Assembly (NCBI RefSeq): GCF_020184175.1
Contig: NC_065531.1
Span: 57,433,213-57,497,212, forward strand
Origin: Aphis gossypii
Lineage: Eukaryota > Arthropoda > Insecta > Hemiptera > Aphididae
DNA length: 64,000 nucleotides
Direction of reading: 5' to 3'
Shown: one piece after another, positions 52,870 through 64,000 of the stretch
Layout: every line of letters begins with the position of its first letter
How positions within the stretch are numbered: position 1 is the stretch's first letter
Translations under genes and position numbers: made by a program
Notes under the pieces: generated by a model
The model's database searches: none
Seen by the model: only the letters and a program-made list of their open reading frames with translations
What the model was told of the DNA's origin: nothing

Positions 52870-53083
52870 ATGGAAATCGGTGTCTGCCATTCGTTTTTCC
52901 GCGTCCGCTTAATTCTTGTTTATGATGTGTCTACCAAGACGTGTTGCGCAATGCGACGATGTACGATGACACGGGTCTTGTGTACCTATACGAATATTTG
53001 TGAGCCACGTCACTTCTGGTCTGACGAAAAGCGTCACCCGTTTCACGAGGTTTATAAGCAAGGAGCGAGGGCATCGCATCAAG
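52870..53083 (+). CDS. candidate first coding exon ending at a strong donor
   Basis: The frame opens with ATG at 52870 after an in-frame TGA. It has a second ATG at 52951 and runs to CATCAAG|GTAAGA, a near-consensus donor (GT at 53084-53085), ending in phase 1. It encodes 71 residues from the first ATG or 44 from the second. The second part, EPRHFWSDEKRHPFHEVYKQ, is polar, varied and coding-like, and G+C is well above background. It lies about 0.8 kb left of the large CpG island. No family is recognised. It shares phase with the 9033 exon, so both could be alternative starts of one gene. Confidence 0.4.
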
Positions 53084-53879
53084 GTAAGACGTATATCCGT
53101 AATCTCCTAGTTGTATGTGTTTATTATTCATAGGACTTTCTCTTCGACCGTTATTTAAAAAAAAATATTACACAATTAAGGTAGGCTGCTTGTAAAATCC
53201 AAGTATTTTTTTTTTTTAATATAGTAGCTGCAGAGTGCACTGAGTAGTTAAGTCTTTAAATTTCGTAAAATATAATATATTGAAAAAAATATAATCTAGA
53301 TTTTTTTCCAAAAATAAGAATTTGAATTGGCTTGATCGTAAAGGATAACATGGTAGTTATGTTTTCTAATATGACTCTCAGTTCTACCGATTAATTTATT
53401 ACACGAATCGCTAGTAAATTGTCGTTTATTACTTTTTTTTTGTTAACTACAATAAAAATTGTAATCAAAATTTTATTGTTTTGATTTTAATAGAATTATT
53501 TGCAATTTATTCAATAACATTATTATTTTTTTAATTAAATGAACAAAGGACATGCGCGGAAGGGTCCTTGGAGCATAAATTTTACTTTAGCACTTACAAA
53601 TTTTACAAAGAATAATATGTCTCGCTTGTTAATTATTATATACGCGTGCTTAAAAATTCACCCCAACGAATTATTACAAACCGGTGACCCGTTTAGTGGA
53701 ATATATAGAGGGATGGAGGTGGTTGTTCTGCCGTTAATCCCATTTTTTTTTTTAACAATGTTTACTTTTATAATTATGATAAGTTATAACTTGTGATCTC
53801 GCTGAAAAACTTTTATTTTTTTTATTATTATTTTTTATTAATCTCGTCGTTATAATTTATTATTATCGTTCACCGATCG
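53084..53879. other. interval without a supported gene
   Basis: AT-rich intron-like sequence starting at the GTAAGA donor. An 85-codon ATG frame at 53539-53796 begins MNKGHARKGPWS and ends in a hydrophobic tail. It has no recognised domain and may be chance. Confidence 0.35.
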
Positions 53880-54783
53880 CGTACCTAACGACGATCCGAA
53901 AAGTCTGTCTCGCTTCGTCGACGTCTCCTCAAAAATAGCTCGCGCAGATTCGCTGCCTCATGACGGTCACGAGGTGACGACGTCCCATACGCGAATCGAC
54001 AAAAACACTCGTGCCCGAGAATACGACTGCACAAACGCAGTGTACACGGAACGCACACACTAGGTCAGTGGACGTGCCAGTTTAAATCCACGCACCGCCG
54101 CCGCCACCACCGTCTCATCCTCTACCGCAAACCATGCAAACACGCGCGCATACGTAAATACTACGTAGACGCGTACGAGCGCGCGCGGGCGCCCGGTCAC
54201 GCGAACACAAACACAATACCGACTCGCGCGAGAGAGAGAGAGACCGAGCGAGTGACAGAGAGAGAGAGCGAGACACGGAGCCAGAAGAAAACAGCTGATC
54301 GGTCGTATGCACGTGGTCGATTCAGCCGCCGCCGCTGCAGTTTGAACATCCAGACGTTGCCCTCGCCACCCCCTTCCCGGTTTACGGTGCCCCCCCACCC
54401 GTACGCGAACGCGGGCCGACCGATCGCCGCCCCCCTCCGGCGTACCCCTCCACCGATTGTTGTGTGTACCGCCACCGCCACCGCCGCCGCCGAGCGGTAG
54501 GTAAGGTCTGTCGTCGTCGTCGTCGTCGGTTGCGGTGTCGGCGCGGGGCGGGTGGCGGTGGATCGGCGGCGTATAATTCCCGTGCGTCCAACCGGCCCTT
54601 TAGTAGTAGTCGTCGGCGAAGCGGTTTTGGTCGCGCGTTACACGGTGTCGTCGCGGTCCGCACCAGGGCGCCGCGTCTTTTGTGCGTTATCCGAGAGTTC
54701 CGTCGGAGGGATCGTGTCTCAGCGTGTCACGTCTTCGTACCGCCGCTGCTGTTGTGCCGTCGATTTGAATCCACACGGAAAAC
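53880..54783 (+). promoter_or_regulatory. large CpG island, probable promoter and 5' UTR exon
   Basis: This is the most G+C- and CpG-rich part of the window, with runs of CCGCCG and GTCGTC. It contains GAGA tracts at 54229-54268, which are GAGA-factor sites in insects. There is no ATG on the + strand between about 54308 and 54784, while + strand donors occur at GGTAG|GTAAGG (near 54500) and GAAAAC|GTGAGT (GT at 54784-54785). That suits a non-coding first exon of a long + strand gene. Open frames of 60-110 codons appear in all frames on both strands only because stops are rare in such DNA. Island-like composition continues to about 55250. Confidence 0.65.
54229..54268. repeat. (GA)n tracts, GAGA-factor-like sites
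   Basis: Two AG/GA runs separated by ACCGAGCGAGTGAC. Such tracts bind Trithorax-like/GAGA factor in insects and commonly mark promoters, which fits the surrounding CpG island. Confidence 0.7.
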
Positions 54784-55558
54784 GTGAGTATTTTGATATT
54801 TTTCTTTTCATTTTTTTGCTCACCGCGCACAGTCGATAAGATTTTTCCGATTGAAATCGGACCGTCGATTACACTCATACCGTGTGTTCCGATGACGTAC
54901 GTAATATTATTGTTGTCGCTTGTTATTGTTGTTGTGTGTGTGCGCGCGCGCCCGCTGGACGCGGTGCTCGGCCGGTTTGTGCGGTCCGACGCCGCACGAG
55001 ATCTCGAAACTGGTGAAACGTTTTTTTTTTTCTTCTCTTCTCTTCATTCCAATCGATACCACCGGCCTGTTCAAAATTTGTTATTTAAATTTCAAATCTA
55101 GTTTCCGAGTTCCGCGTGTTATACACGTTCACACACGCGCATAAATACGTGCGCTTTAACACACGTGACGTTTTTTTTTTTTTTCCATTATTGTGTCTGT
55201 GACGCAACGGATTCTTCCGATACCTATTGGCTACCCATAACGTCGTAATTCGTAATTTACTCGACGCCAGAGAGATTACATTTTAATATTTCTCATTGTT
55301 TCTGTTCGAAAACAACGAACGAAACCGGTTTCACGATATAAGGGTTCACCCTTCTACGACCAGTGTAATAATAATATCATCATTCAGCAGCGGCTATCGT
55401 ACCGCATGACACACCACTCGTGATAATACTCGATCAATGCTCTGCGTACACGAATATACAACGTGTGTCTGACGAAAAATACGTTTCAAAGAAGTAACGA
55501 CAACGAATCTTATCACTACCCCCCCCCCCCCCATCACCATTAAAAATTTAGGCAATAC
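54784..55558 (+). other. start of a probable long intron
   Basis: It begins GTGAGT. G+C falls gradually to the right. It contains a GTGTGCGCGC tract near 54940, poly-T runs, a small hairpin AAGGGTTCACCCTT near 55340 and a poly-C run at 55519-55532, just before the hAT element. Confidence 0.4.
55519..55532. repeat. poly-C run
   Basis: About 14 uninterrupted C residues, rare in this AT-rich sequence; prone to length variation and assembly error. Confidence 0.85.
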
Positions 55559-55566
55559 TCTAACGA

Positions 55567-56863
55567 TAGGGTGACCAGACGTCCCGTTTAAAACGGGATT
55601 GTCCCGTTTTTGGTCATCATGTCCCGTTGTCCCGACAAACTTCGAACGGGACGCTTTTTATCCCGTTTTTAGAAGATTGTCCCGTTTTAATCCCGTTTTT
55701 TCCATATTATAAATTATAATACTATGTTTGTGAAAAAAAATATCGATATATGAAACAAATATTAAACAGTTTTACTAGTATTTGTATTTAAAATTAGAAA
55801 CCAAATTTATAAATAACAGATAACACTATAACAATTACGCTTACGATACACAATTATTATCTTTTATTATTATTGCATTATATTATATTATACTATTATA
55901 CATGCATGACGTGAATACGGAACGACCCATCGACGGTCGTCCGCTATTTTTGTTTGTCAATTTTTACGAATATCTAGTATTGTCGATGCCTACAGTCAGC
56001 AGTCGAAATGGAGTTGTTATTTTGAACCGTTCAAAATTTTTCGATGGACTCAATTATTAGATATTCCGGTTTGAATAGACGTTAAAGAAAGTATTCAATA
56101 TTTATTTTAAAATAAAAAATTCAACCTGGATGAGGATAAGTTATTTGATGAATCTAATTATGTAATTCATGTGATACAAGTTTAAAAATCTTAGAATGGA
56201 AAAATTTTTCAAAAAAGTGACAGAAAAATGGCGTGGTGTATTTTAAATTCTATAAAAAAATCAATTTTTTTTTAACACCTTTTTAACAATTATTTGGTTA
56301 TTCTTGGAACAAATGCATTTGTAGAAAGAATATTTTCAATAACAAATGTATTGTGGACAATTGAAAAAACTGTTTTAATGTAGAAACCATTATATCAATA
56401 ATTATTAAAAAACAGCACTTTAACTTGTTCACAATTTCATAAATTCCTTTTGAACTACCCAAAATTGTTAAATTCGATAAGTTCTTCAGAAAATATGAAA
56501 ACATAGTAGAAAATGTGGAAGAAGGATTATCAAAATCACGAATAATGAAGAAAGCTGATGTTTTAAATTTCCTAATTTTTGTTAAGAAAAAAATGTGTCA
56601 GTATTGGTAACAACGTATAAATTGTTTAATTGTTTAAAAAATTATAACATTTTAACACTTTTATTATTATGCTATTTACTCAAAAAATGGTAAATTAATA
56701 AGAAAATAATTGTTTATGATACGACTTAAATTTGTATTTTTACTATATACAGCTTATTATGTATGAATTTATATAGAACAGTTTTTTTTTTGGAGGAGGG
56801 AGGGGTGCTGGGGAGGAAGAAACAAATGTCCCGTTTTTTTATTTTCTTAATATGGTCACCCTA
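55567..56863 (+). mobile_element. internally deleted hAT transposon with perfect TSD
   Basis: The element starts TAGGGTGACCAGACGTCCCG and ends TATGGTCACCCTA, giving 11-bp perfect terminal inverted repeats (TAGGGTGACCA). The identical octamer TCTAACGA flanks it at 55559-55566 and 56864-56871, the hallmark of hAT insertion. Subterminal CCCGTTTT/AAAACGGG motifs are repeated many times near the left end and occur once near the right, as expected for transposase binding. It is 1297 bp long, while autonomous hATs are usually 2.5-5 kb. Inside is a broken tail of the transposase on the + strand. The perfect duplication suggests a relatively recent insertion, although the coding part is badly decayed. 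Confidence 0.92.
56090..56610 (+). pseudogene. hAT transposase C-terminal remnant
   Basis: Pieces of the hAT transposase C-terminus are read in shifting + frames. FNLDEDKLFDESNYVIHVIQ begins at 56120. A 29-codon piece, VILGTNAFVERIFSITNVLW, begins at 56297 and stops at 56381; it holds the conserved N.F-ERIFS dimerisation motif. A SIIIKKQHFNLF-like piece follows near 56395. Stops and frameshifts separate them, and the catalytic core is missing. The fragment is non-functional and shows the element derives from an autonomous hAT by internal deletion. Confidence 0.8.
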
Positions 56864-56871
56864 TCTAACGA

Positions 56872-59800
56872 GCTAAAATATATTATGGTGAACTATTTCA
56901 GTGTTAAATTATTTCAAATATACATAACAATATTAGGTATAGGTATCTATTTAAACGGTGTGAATTCACATGGACCATAATGTATTATTATTATTGTACA
57001 AACCGATTACTGTTTTGTGTGATGAGAAAATGGAAACTCGTACTGTACCTCCCCCACCCACGACCGCGTTCTCTGTCGTCGCTGTCATGTTCTACAATAT
57101 TACACACAGGTATAATATACGTACGCGTACTCCAATTCTGTACAATATATAATATATTCAATGCGTGCGCGTGTATTTATGTTTGATCGAATTTCTGTGC
57201 GAACGCAATAAGCCATATTATTAATATAATATATATTATAATCATCGCGATATTACTATTATTTTATGATCGATGCGCTACATACTTAATATCGTTTTAT
57301 TTTTTATTGATTTTCAACGGACGTGTTGTCGAATTTATAATGTGTGTGCGTACCTATACGTACTTGGATGCATACGCTGTATAATATTATGCTAATCAAA
57401 CGTAGGTACCCGTGTGCCGTGACATTGACAAATTATGACGTGTTCTAAGTATAATCGGCACCACTCGGCAAACACTAGGAGGTGCAGACGTTAAATATTT
57501 AAAAAAAAAATAGGAATGCAAATTGAAAAAACTGTTATTGATAAAACAAAATTCCGTTGGAATATATAGATACACTCGTGAACCATTCATTTCTTTCTTT
57601 CATTTTCTTTTGTCATCTTATACCCTGCTTTCCAACACTAGAAAGGGAAAAGTATCGTTTTATCCCCTCAAATAATAACGGGGATATTTGCACAATTGCA
57701 CCACCTTACGCTCTCCCCACCATAAAAAAGTATAAACTGCCCATGGTTTTAGTGACATAATGATATATTTATATGTCGCACTGCTCTTGAATTATTCTCG
57801 ACGAATTATTATTTACTGTAATCGTGCGAATAATGTGAAAACTAAAGGAATTCGACAAAACTACAGTGTTTATATTATAATGTTGTGTGGTTGTATAGGT
57901 ACTACCTACCCCTGTATAAAAAATATGCCTTTTGAAAATTAACTTGAATTTTATGAACCGTTTGTTTCCCCGGAACACGCATGGCATTGATACGCAAATA
58001 TTTCTGTGAATGTTCACATTGCAGGCAATTCGTGCGGTGCACTTATTGTTTATAAATAATATTATTTTTATTTGCATTTCTCTGACGCGTAATACATAAG
58101 GCATTCATTTGCTCTCCGCAATCTTGAGCAAAGTAAAGGAAAAATATTCAAACGACTTTTTGTTTATTCCATAATACCATAAAGCAGTGCAATTTTCTGT
58201 ATATATTATTTATCATTATCGACTAACTTACATTTTTTTTTTTTTTTTGGTATTTTATTTTTTACACTAAATAGTATTTATTTTAAGTAAAGTACGCAAT
58301 TAACGTTGGATTTGGCTCATTCATGTATTTAATACGCACGTTAAACTAAGGTATATACGTATAATGTATATTATACATAATATATAAATAATCATATTAA
58401 TATATTTTATAAGAATACAGCAGTACACAATATCTTTGAAAGCGCTACAAAGTCCTATTTCAAAATGGATGTATTGGTTTCGTGTAACTACGAGCAACGC
58501 GTGTAACAACACAATCTTAAAAACTTATCGCGTCATACCTATATATTATACACCGCTTTTGAATGCGAGTAGATTGAAATCGGTCAAATTATACAATACA
58601 CAATGTAGTACAGCAATGAATAATATTAGGTACCTACCTGTGAATATAGTATAAGTTCGTTTGGAAAGTTTGATAATTTCCAAATCTTAATCGTATCTTT
58701 TTTTGTATTTAGAGAATTATGATGCGTGTTGAATAAAAAAAAGTAAAATAATAAACATACTTAGTTTTTTGTCGATGAATCTTTTTACACTGGTTGGATA
58801 CTCTACGCGTCATTAAAACATGTCTATAAAATAGTCGTTATAACTGAATAACTGATAATATGCCGTGTTGTTTAAAATAATAAGAGAACGGGATACCATA
58901 TAATAGTGGCGCCATTTTTGGTAATTAAGTAACGAGTATTTTATGCAGCCCGATGTTGTTCATCACTGAACCTTGTTATGAAAAACATTAAGCGCTTCAA
59001 AATGTACGGAAACACGTAGTTAAATTGTTAAAATGTAACTCAATAGTGATAAAATGAAATGTTAATTATTTCGATTGGATTCGATATTATTAGATGATAA
59101 AAACGTAATCTCTTGTATAGTTCAAACATATTATTTGTTAATGATTGGCAAATGATTTTAAGGCTAAAAAATAAAGAGCTATTACTAAGATGGAAAAATC
59201 AATGTTGTCAGTGGCATCAAATTATTTATATGCAGTTTAAAAGCTTTAAGTAGATATATTTTTGTTTCTGAATATTTATAATACCTATTTTTTTTAGTAC
59301 GTTCGTGTGCTTAATCATTTTTTTCATTATGTTTTTAATTACAATCTAGAGATTGAAATTATAAACTTATAAATAAATTTAATTATTTCACGAAAAATAA
59401 TTTTCCAATTTTTAATTACTTTTATACTTGGATAGTTTTTGTCAAACTAGCTATTTTATAGTGGATATAGGGTTCTGGTGTTATAAGTTTTCAAATAAAA
59501 CGCGAAGGTATTTATATAGTAATTTATCACCTCAAAATCGTTCGTGCGAATCGTCTTTTTTAATTCCAATGTCTACAACTGTACAACATGTTGTAGTGGC
59601 TTAAATATCGTTAAAATTACCTAATAAAAATAATGGATACGTACAGTGAAATTAGGATACGCCGATTTCATCCATGTCTTGCTCAGTAGTAAATAAGTAG
59701 GTATACGTGCGCAATCGAATCTTTTTCATAATTTTGATGATAATTATACATTGGTCTTTCGTAAATACTTTCGAGATATTCTCAGATAAAGGGTAATTGC

Positions 59801-62710
59801 GAATATGGATAATGTGACGGCTATTGTTGTTTTTTTAATTTTCCTCTTTGTATGCTACGCATATGACCCGTATGTAACACGTGACTTCCCTCGTCCTCAC
59901 AGAAATGTGATCGCTTGCACATATTTTACTTTGCAGCAATGTCGACAATATATTATTATGAACATCGACATTTGACGGTTACAGATAAATTACAAATAAT
60001 TTTTTGCACTGTACCAAATTTCTGTTATCGGTTATGCCTTCTTGCAAACAAAATGACCAGTACAATTATTGTTTTAAACACGAACTATGAACGAGTCATC
60101 TCTTAAATTAATTGGCCATAATTTGTTTTAATAATTAATCTGCTAAATCTATGCGAATTTAATGATATCTCGGCATTTATTATCAATTATATAAACTTTA
60201 AAAGTCATATGATAGTTTGCGTAATCTTCTTAATGCATATATTTACGTCAAAACAAATTAATATCAATTATATAATTAACTACATTAAAAATTATAACAT
60301 TAAACATATAATAAAATATTCAAGGTTGCTTAGTTTTTTCCTGTATATTTTTTTTTCGAATTAAGGTCATTAATCTCAAAAAATGTGGTACATTTACCTA
60401 CTTACTATTATAATAATCATAATATTCTGAACGGTGTTCAATAAACACTGTGTATGAATTATTGATATAGTATACTTTTTTTTTTTAATTTGTAGATTAG
60501 GTAATAATATTTTTTTTTTTCGTTTGAATGTGTAGTATTTTAAATATTAATTAATCATCCTTATATGTCTTGTGTTACTGATGGAAGTTTTTATATCATA
60601 AAGTTGAAATGTTGAAATAATTTTGACTAGCTTTTGATGAAAATTTCATTTTCAAACATGCATACATTTTACTTTCTAGCTTTTATAATGTTTATACAAA
60701 GAATTTAAGAAAGCATAATTATTTTATCGCACTTCTATAAGATAATACATATTATATTGTAGTTGGATATTGCGTAGATTTTTAACGATAAAGAATACTA
60801 GCTGTGATTCCTATAAAATTGCAGATTTTGAAAAAATAACGTGTCGATAGCTTATATTTAATTATTTAATTTTGAAATAAAAATTTAATTTATTTATTAT
60901 CTGATACAGTATACAGCCTATAATTTGACATCCTTAATTGGGACTTGCCTTTTGTGTTCGGTTAAAATATATTGCATCTATATTCTATATACACTCAACT
61001 GATCTAAACTAATGAACAACTTTAGTATCCCATACGGAAACAATTCATTGACGGTGTCAATTGCGATAAATTTGTTTCTCATCGTTGTATCGTACCGCGC
61101 AAATAAACCGTTTGCGTAATATTATAAGTACTGTACAATGTACATATATATACTTTAAATATAACTAAAATGGATATGTATATACGAGTACACACGTAGT
61201 AGATCTTATTATTTTTATTATTTTGTGAAAGGGATTGTTTTAAGGGTTCTTATTGGATTTTACTCGACTTTGGTGAAATAATTAACAAAATCTAAATTAT
61301 TCTGATTGACTTGACTTGTTTTTATTTTGTTCTTATAATATAGCAGACATTATATTGCGTGTTTTTTGAATGTATACACTGTAATAAGTACAACGACGTA
61401 TAAAAGTATTATATTTTAATATAAAACATTTAATTTCCTGTGAAAACGGTTAACTTTTAAATTTGCTAGTAGAGCGAGTACTGCAATATTTTTGAATTAT
61501 TGTCTATAGATAAATGCCGCGTAGAGTGGTTTGAAAAATACTTATTGAATTAATTGCGGGTTCTTTAAAAATTATTTTCATAAAAAATACATAGGTATAC
61601 ATTGTTTTATTGCACACACGAATCTACTCTAAAATGAATGTGACGTTTCCTTTATAATTCTGATATGCAACTTCTTCTGCGCATAATTAACTTTTAACAT
61701 AAGTAAGCTAAATCGCAAAATATTCAATAATAGTATATATTAGTGTAGAGTGCTGTTTAATCTGCAATACTATTTATATATATATACAATAATCTGCACT
61801 AAAATTATAAACAATTGTTGTTAGCTTATTTAATTTTGTAACTAATATTTTAAAGTTTATTGATTTGTATTATTTGTTTAACTATTATAAATTACCTATT
61901 GTCATTGAGATTGATGAACGTATAATATATTATGTATACAAATTACAAAATATATAAAATGTATATTGTATATATGAAAATTGTTGGATACTTTCAATAA
62001 AATAAGATTTTTAAAATAAATTGACTATTGATAATAACTAATAACGCTGTATAGTGAATCTCTCTTTGAATCGTGTTATTTTAGGGGGGAATAATATGAC
62101 GTTTATAAACGGGCAATTTGTAAAATTGGGTTACTAGTTACTACACAAAAAGTTAAATCGTGCAGAATCGGTTGCACCCATTCAACTATTTACGTATAGC
62201 TACTTATAAATATAACTGCAGTGTAGGTATTTTTTTATTCGTTATTTGATGTTTTTCCTTAACTACATTATAACATTATTCTCTATCTGTCAAAAACTCA
62301 AAAAATATACGGTTTATGTTCTCACGTGCTCGTATTATAGAAATACATAATACTATATATGTATACATAGTTTCAAACACGAGACGTTTAGAACCGTTAC
62401 TCATAGAAACAATGCCAGCAAGCTCCCCCGTTGGTTATTAATTTATGATATTATATTCATAATAGAAATATTTAATCACTAATCATATCGAACACCGCAC
62501 GCACACACTAAATATAAATATCTATATTATTTAGTATATATATTATAATATCTCACCCGATAACGGGTTCTTGGTCTTGGGTAAATTGCCGGCCTCTCGA
62601 TCAATTGCTTTTGTTTTATTTCAACAGTGATATAATAGTAAATCGTTTGAAAAAAAAAAAAAGAGTCGTTTCTGACTATAAATACTGACGTAGACGTTGC
62701 GTAAAATAAA
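56872..62710. other. long AT-rich stretch, no gene seen
   Basis: Presumed intron. Slight G+C rises occur around 57000-57180, 57600-57760 and 58430-58640. They carry overlapping short frames on both strands (60-111 codons) without domains. No element ends or RNA genes recognised. Confidence 0.4.
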
Positions 62711-62845
62711 ATGAAAAAAAAAATCGAAAACTCGAAGTGGCGTACATTGCAGGTGCTGCCTGCTTGTCAGGTCAGAGATCACTGTAGGCTCGTGATATTT
62801 TATGTAGCAGTGCCTGCAGCAGCTTCGGTAAAAGTGATCCTATAA
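62711..62845 (+). CDS. candidate small protein of 44 residues in a G+C island
   Basis: ATG at 62711 opens 44 codons to TAA at 62843-62845. The basic start (MKKKIENSKWR) is followed by a cysteine-containing middle and a hydrophobic, alanine-rich end (VIFYVAVPAAASV). A donor-like TTCG|GTAAAA lies at 62828, and an acceptor-like ACATTGCAG ends near 62752, so the core could instead be an internal exon. The island at 62740-62830 also has self-complementary TGCTGC/GCAGCA arms. Gene, exon and structured RNA are all possible, and none is proven. Confidence 0.2.
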   Translation: MKKKIENSKWRTLQVLPACQVRDHCRLVIFYVAVPAAASVKVIL

Positions 62846-63114
62846 AAAAATATATAAATAAATAATATTATAAATTATTATGATATAGATAGAATATGTA
62901 TGTATATTATATTGTTTAATATAATAAATATATAATAATAATAATATAAAGTATAATACATATATATTTAATATTTATTATGGATCTCTCCATGACGTCC
63001 ATGCTTGCGCACACTTTGTTATCAGTTCTATGTAGTATCATATTTGTGTTTTAATTTTTTTTCTTACTTCTCAATCGCAGCGGTTAGTCCCTATTGATTT
63101 CCTCCTTTGCCGCC

Positions 63115-63249
63115 ATGTGTGGGTGTGCAGTTTTATATATATTTATACGTGTAGGAGAGCACGCCAACTTTTTTTCCACCGAACACGCAAACAAACACCT
63201 GGTTATTGGGTTCTCTTTATACGTTTTTGCAGCTCGTTCCCTCGTATAG
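63115..63249 (+). CDS. candidate 44-residue frame with ideal Kozak context
   Basis: The start reads GCCGCCATG, a perfect vertebrate-type Kozak core and strong in insects too. The frame MCGCAVLYIFIRVGEHANFF continues to TAG at 63247-63249. A second frame shifted by two bases stays open for 77 codons to 63350 but lacks an ATG. Donor-like TTG|GTATGT lies near 63256. It may be a start codon in a 5' exon, an upstream ORF, or chance. Confidence 0.2.
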   Translation: MCGCAVLYIFIRVGEHANFFSTEHANKHLVIGFSLYVFAARSLV

Positions 63250-64000
63250 CCGAGTTGGTATGTGTGTATGTTGACTTATTATTGCATTATTATTATCATC
63301 ATCGTCGTCGTATAAATGTACCTACGTACTTGTATGTTATAAATATATGAACGGGAAGTGTCCTCGTCATATTGCCGTAAATATATATTGCAGGCCACTC
63401 AACTATACACCGTAAAAGTGTTTGATAATATTATATAATATGGTGTTTGCACATTTTCGGCGTGAGAGAAAAAATAAATACGCTCAATCGATTTATGTTC
63501 GTTTTATATTTATTATTATTATCTAATATACACTAGGATATCTTTACGGTTTTGTCGCGCTATTATATGACGTAATAAAAATGTCAATGTCATCGTCTCG
63601 CGGAATGTCGTGTTTTTCAAGCGCGAATAATATAAGGACTATGAAAAAGTATAATAAGGTAGGTATATATAATAATAAATAAAAATCACGGATATATGAT
63701 AATATATGTAGCGTACGTCATATAATTGTATCTGTATATATATATATATATATATATATAATGTATATTTATGCGCAAGTATTCATGGGTATATGACGTT
63801 GTCGCTTATCAATGTGGTTTGTGTAGAAAATTAAACAGTCAAACTGTTAAACGCGTTAAAGGCTTAAAATAATATGTATTAAAAACATATACTGCAGGTA
63901 TTTTTTCAACTGTTTTACACAATACAGTAGGTACCTATGTATAGTATGTATATTATGTGTACAGAATAGGTACTAAAAACGACTTCCGACACCCATTGTT
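63250..64000. other. AT-rich right edge, no gene seen
   Basis: Simple-sequence-rich DNA with ATT repeats near 63290 and 63500 and a TA repeat at 63735-63761. Any following exons lie beyond the window. Confidence 0.45.
63735..63761. repeat. (TA)n microsatellite
   Basis: Uninterrupted TA repeat of about 26 bp. Confidence 0.9.

Noticed and set aside
54060..54878. Many 60-110 codon frames on both strands
   Set aside because: They overlap in all frames because stop codons are rare in the CpG island. Translations are low-complexity Arg/Pro/Ser runs, not proteins.
1..64000. tRNA genes, rRNA, CRISPR arrays, bacterial operons or viral genomes
   Set aside because: No B-box-like GGTTCGA with matching acceptor stems, no direct-repeat/spacer arrays and no dense gene blocks were seen.

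Overview
The window looks like eukaryotic, almost certainly insect, nuclear DNA: strongly A+T-rich, full of ATT/TA simple repeats, and without operons, Shine-Dalgarno sites or dense genes. The recurrent GTAGGTACCTAT-type sequence and the style of the transposon remnants suggest an aphid (Acyrthosiphon-like). That is recognition by eye, not a database match.

Coding potential is sparse, and every credible signal reads on the + strand. The best case is a two-exon frame: a G+C-raised exon at 9033-9288 with a clean GTACGT donor, joined in phase to an acceptor exon at 14593-14912. Together they encode 191 residues that I do not recognise. Weaker candidate 5' coding exons are at 52870-53083, 33010-33043 and 28912-28942. 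All end in phase 1, like the 9033 exon. Two CpG-rich islands, at about 2780-3158 and 53880-54783, look like promoters with non-coding first exons; both end at plausible + strand donors. A reasonable but unproven reading is that most of the window is the 5' part of one or more large + strand genes with alternative promoters and very long introns, whose common exons lie to the right.

The mobile-element content is the best supported part. A 171-bp hAT MITE (488-658) with a perfect 8-bp target duplication sits inside an older interspersed repeat at the left edge. A 1.3-kb internally deleted hAT element (55567-56863) has 11-bp termini, a perfect 8-bp duplication and a broken transposase tail. A decayed Jockey-clade non-LTR retrotransposon lies at about 22640-23915. 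A decayed minus-strand transposon-like reading frame lies at about 19255-19790. A probable MITE with TIRs of about 17 bp lies at 35017-35433.

The rest is AT-rich intronic or intergenic sequence with microsatellites, several long perfect palindromes (notably a 19-bp-stem hairpin at 37518-37558) and a few small G+C islands holding short open frames (26494-26643, 62711-62845, 63115-63249). I found no tRNA, rRNA, CRISPR, prophage or plasmid feature.
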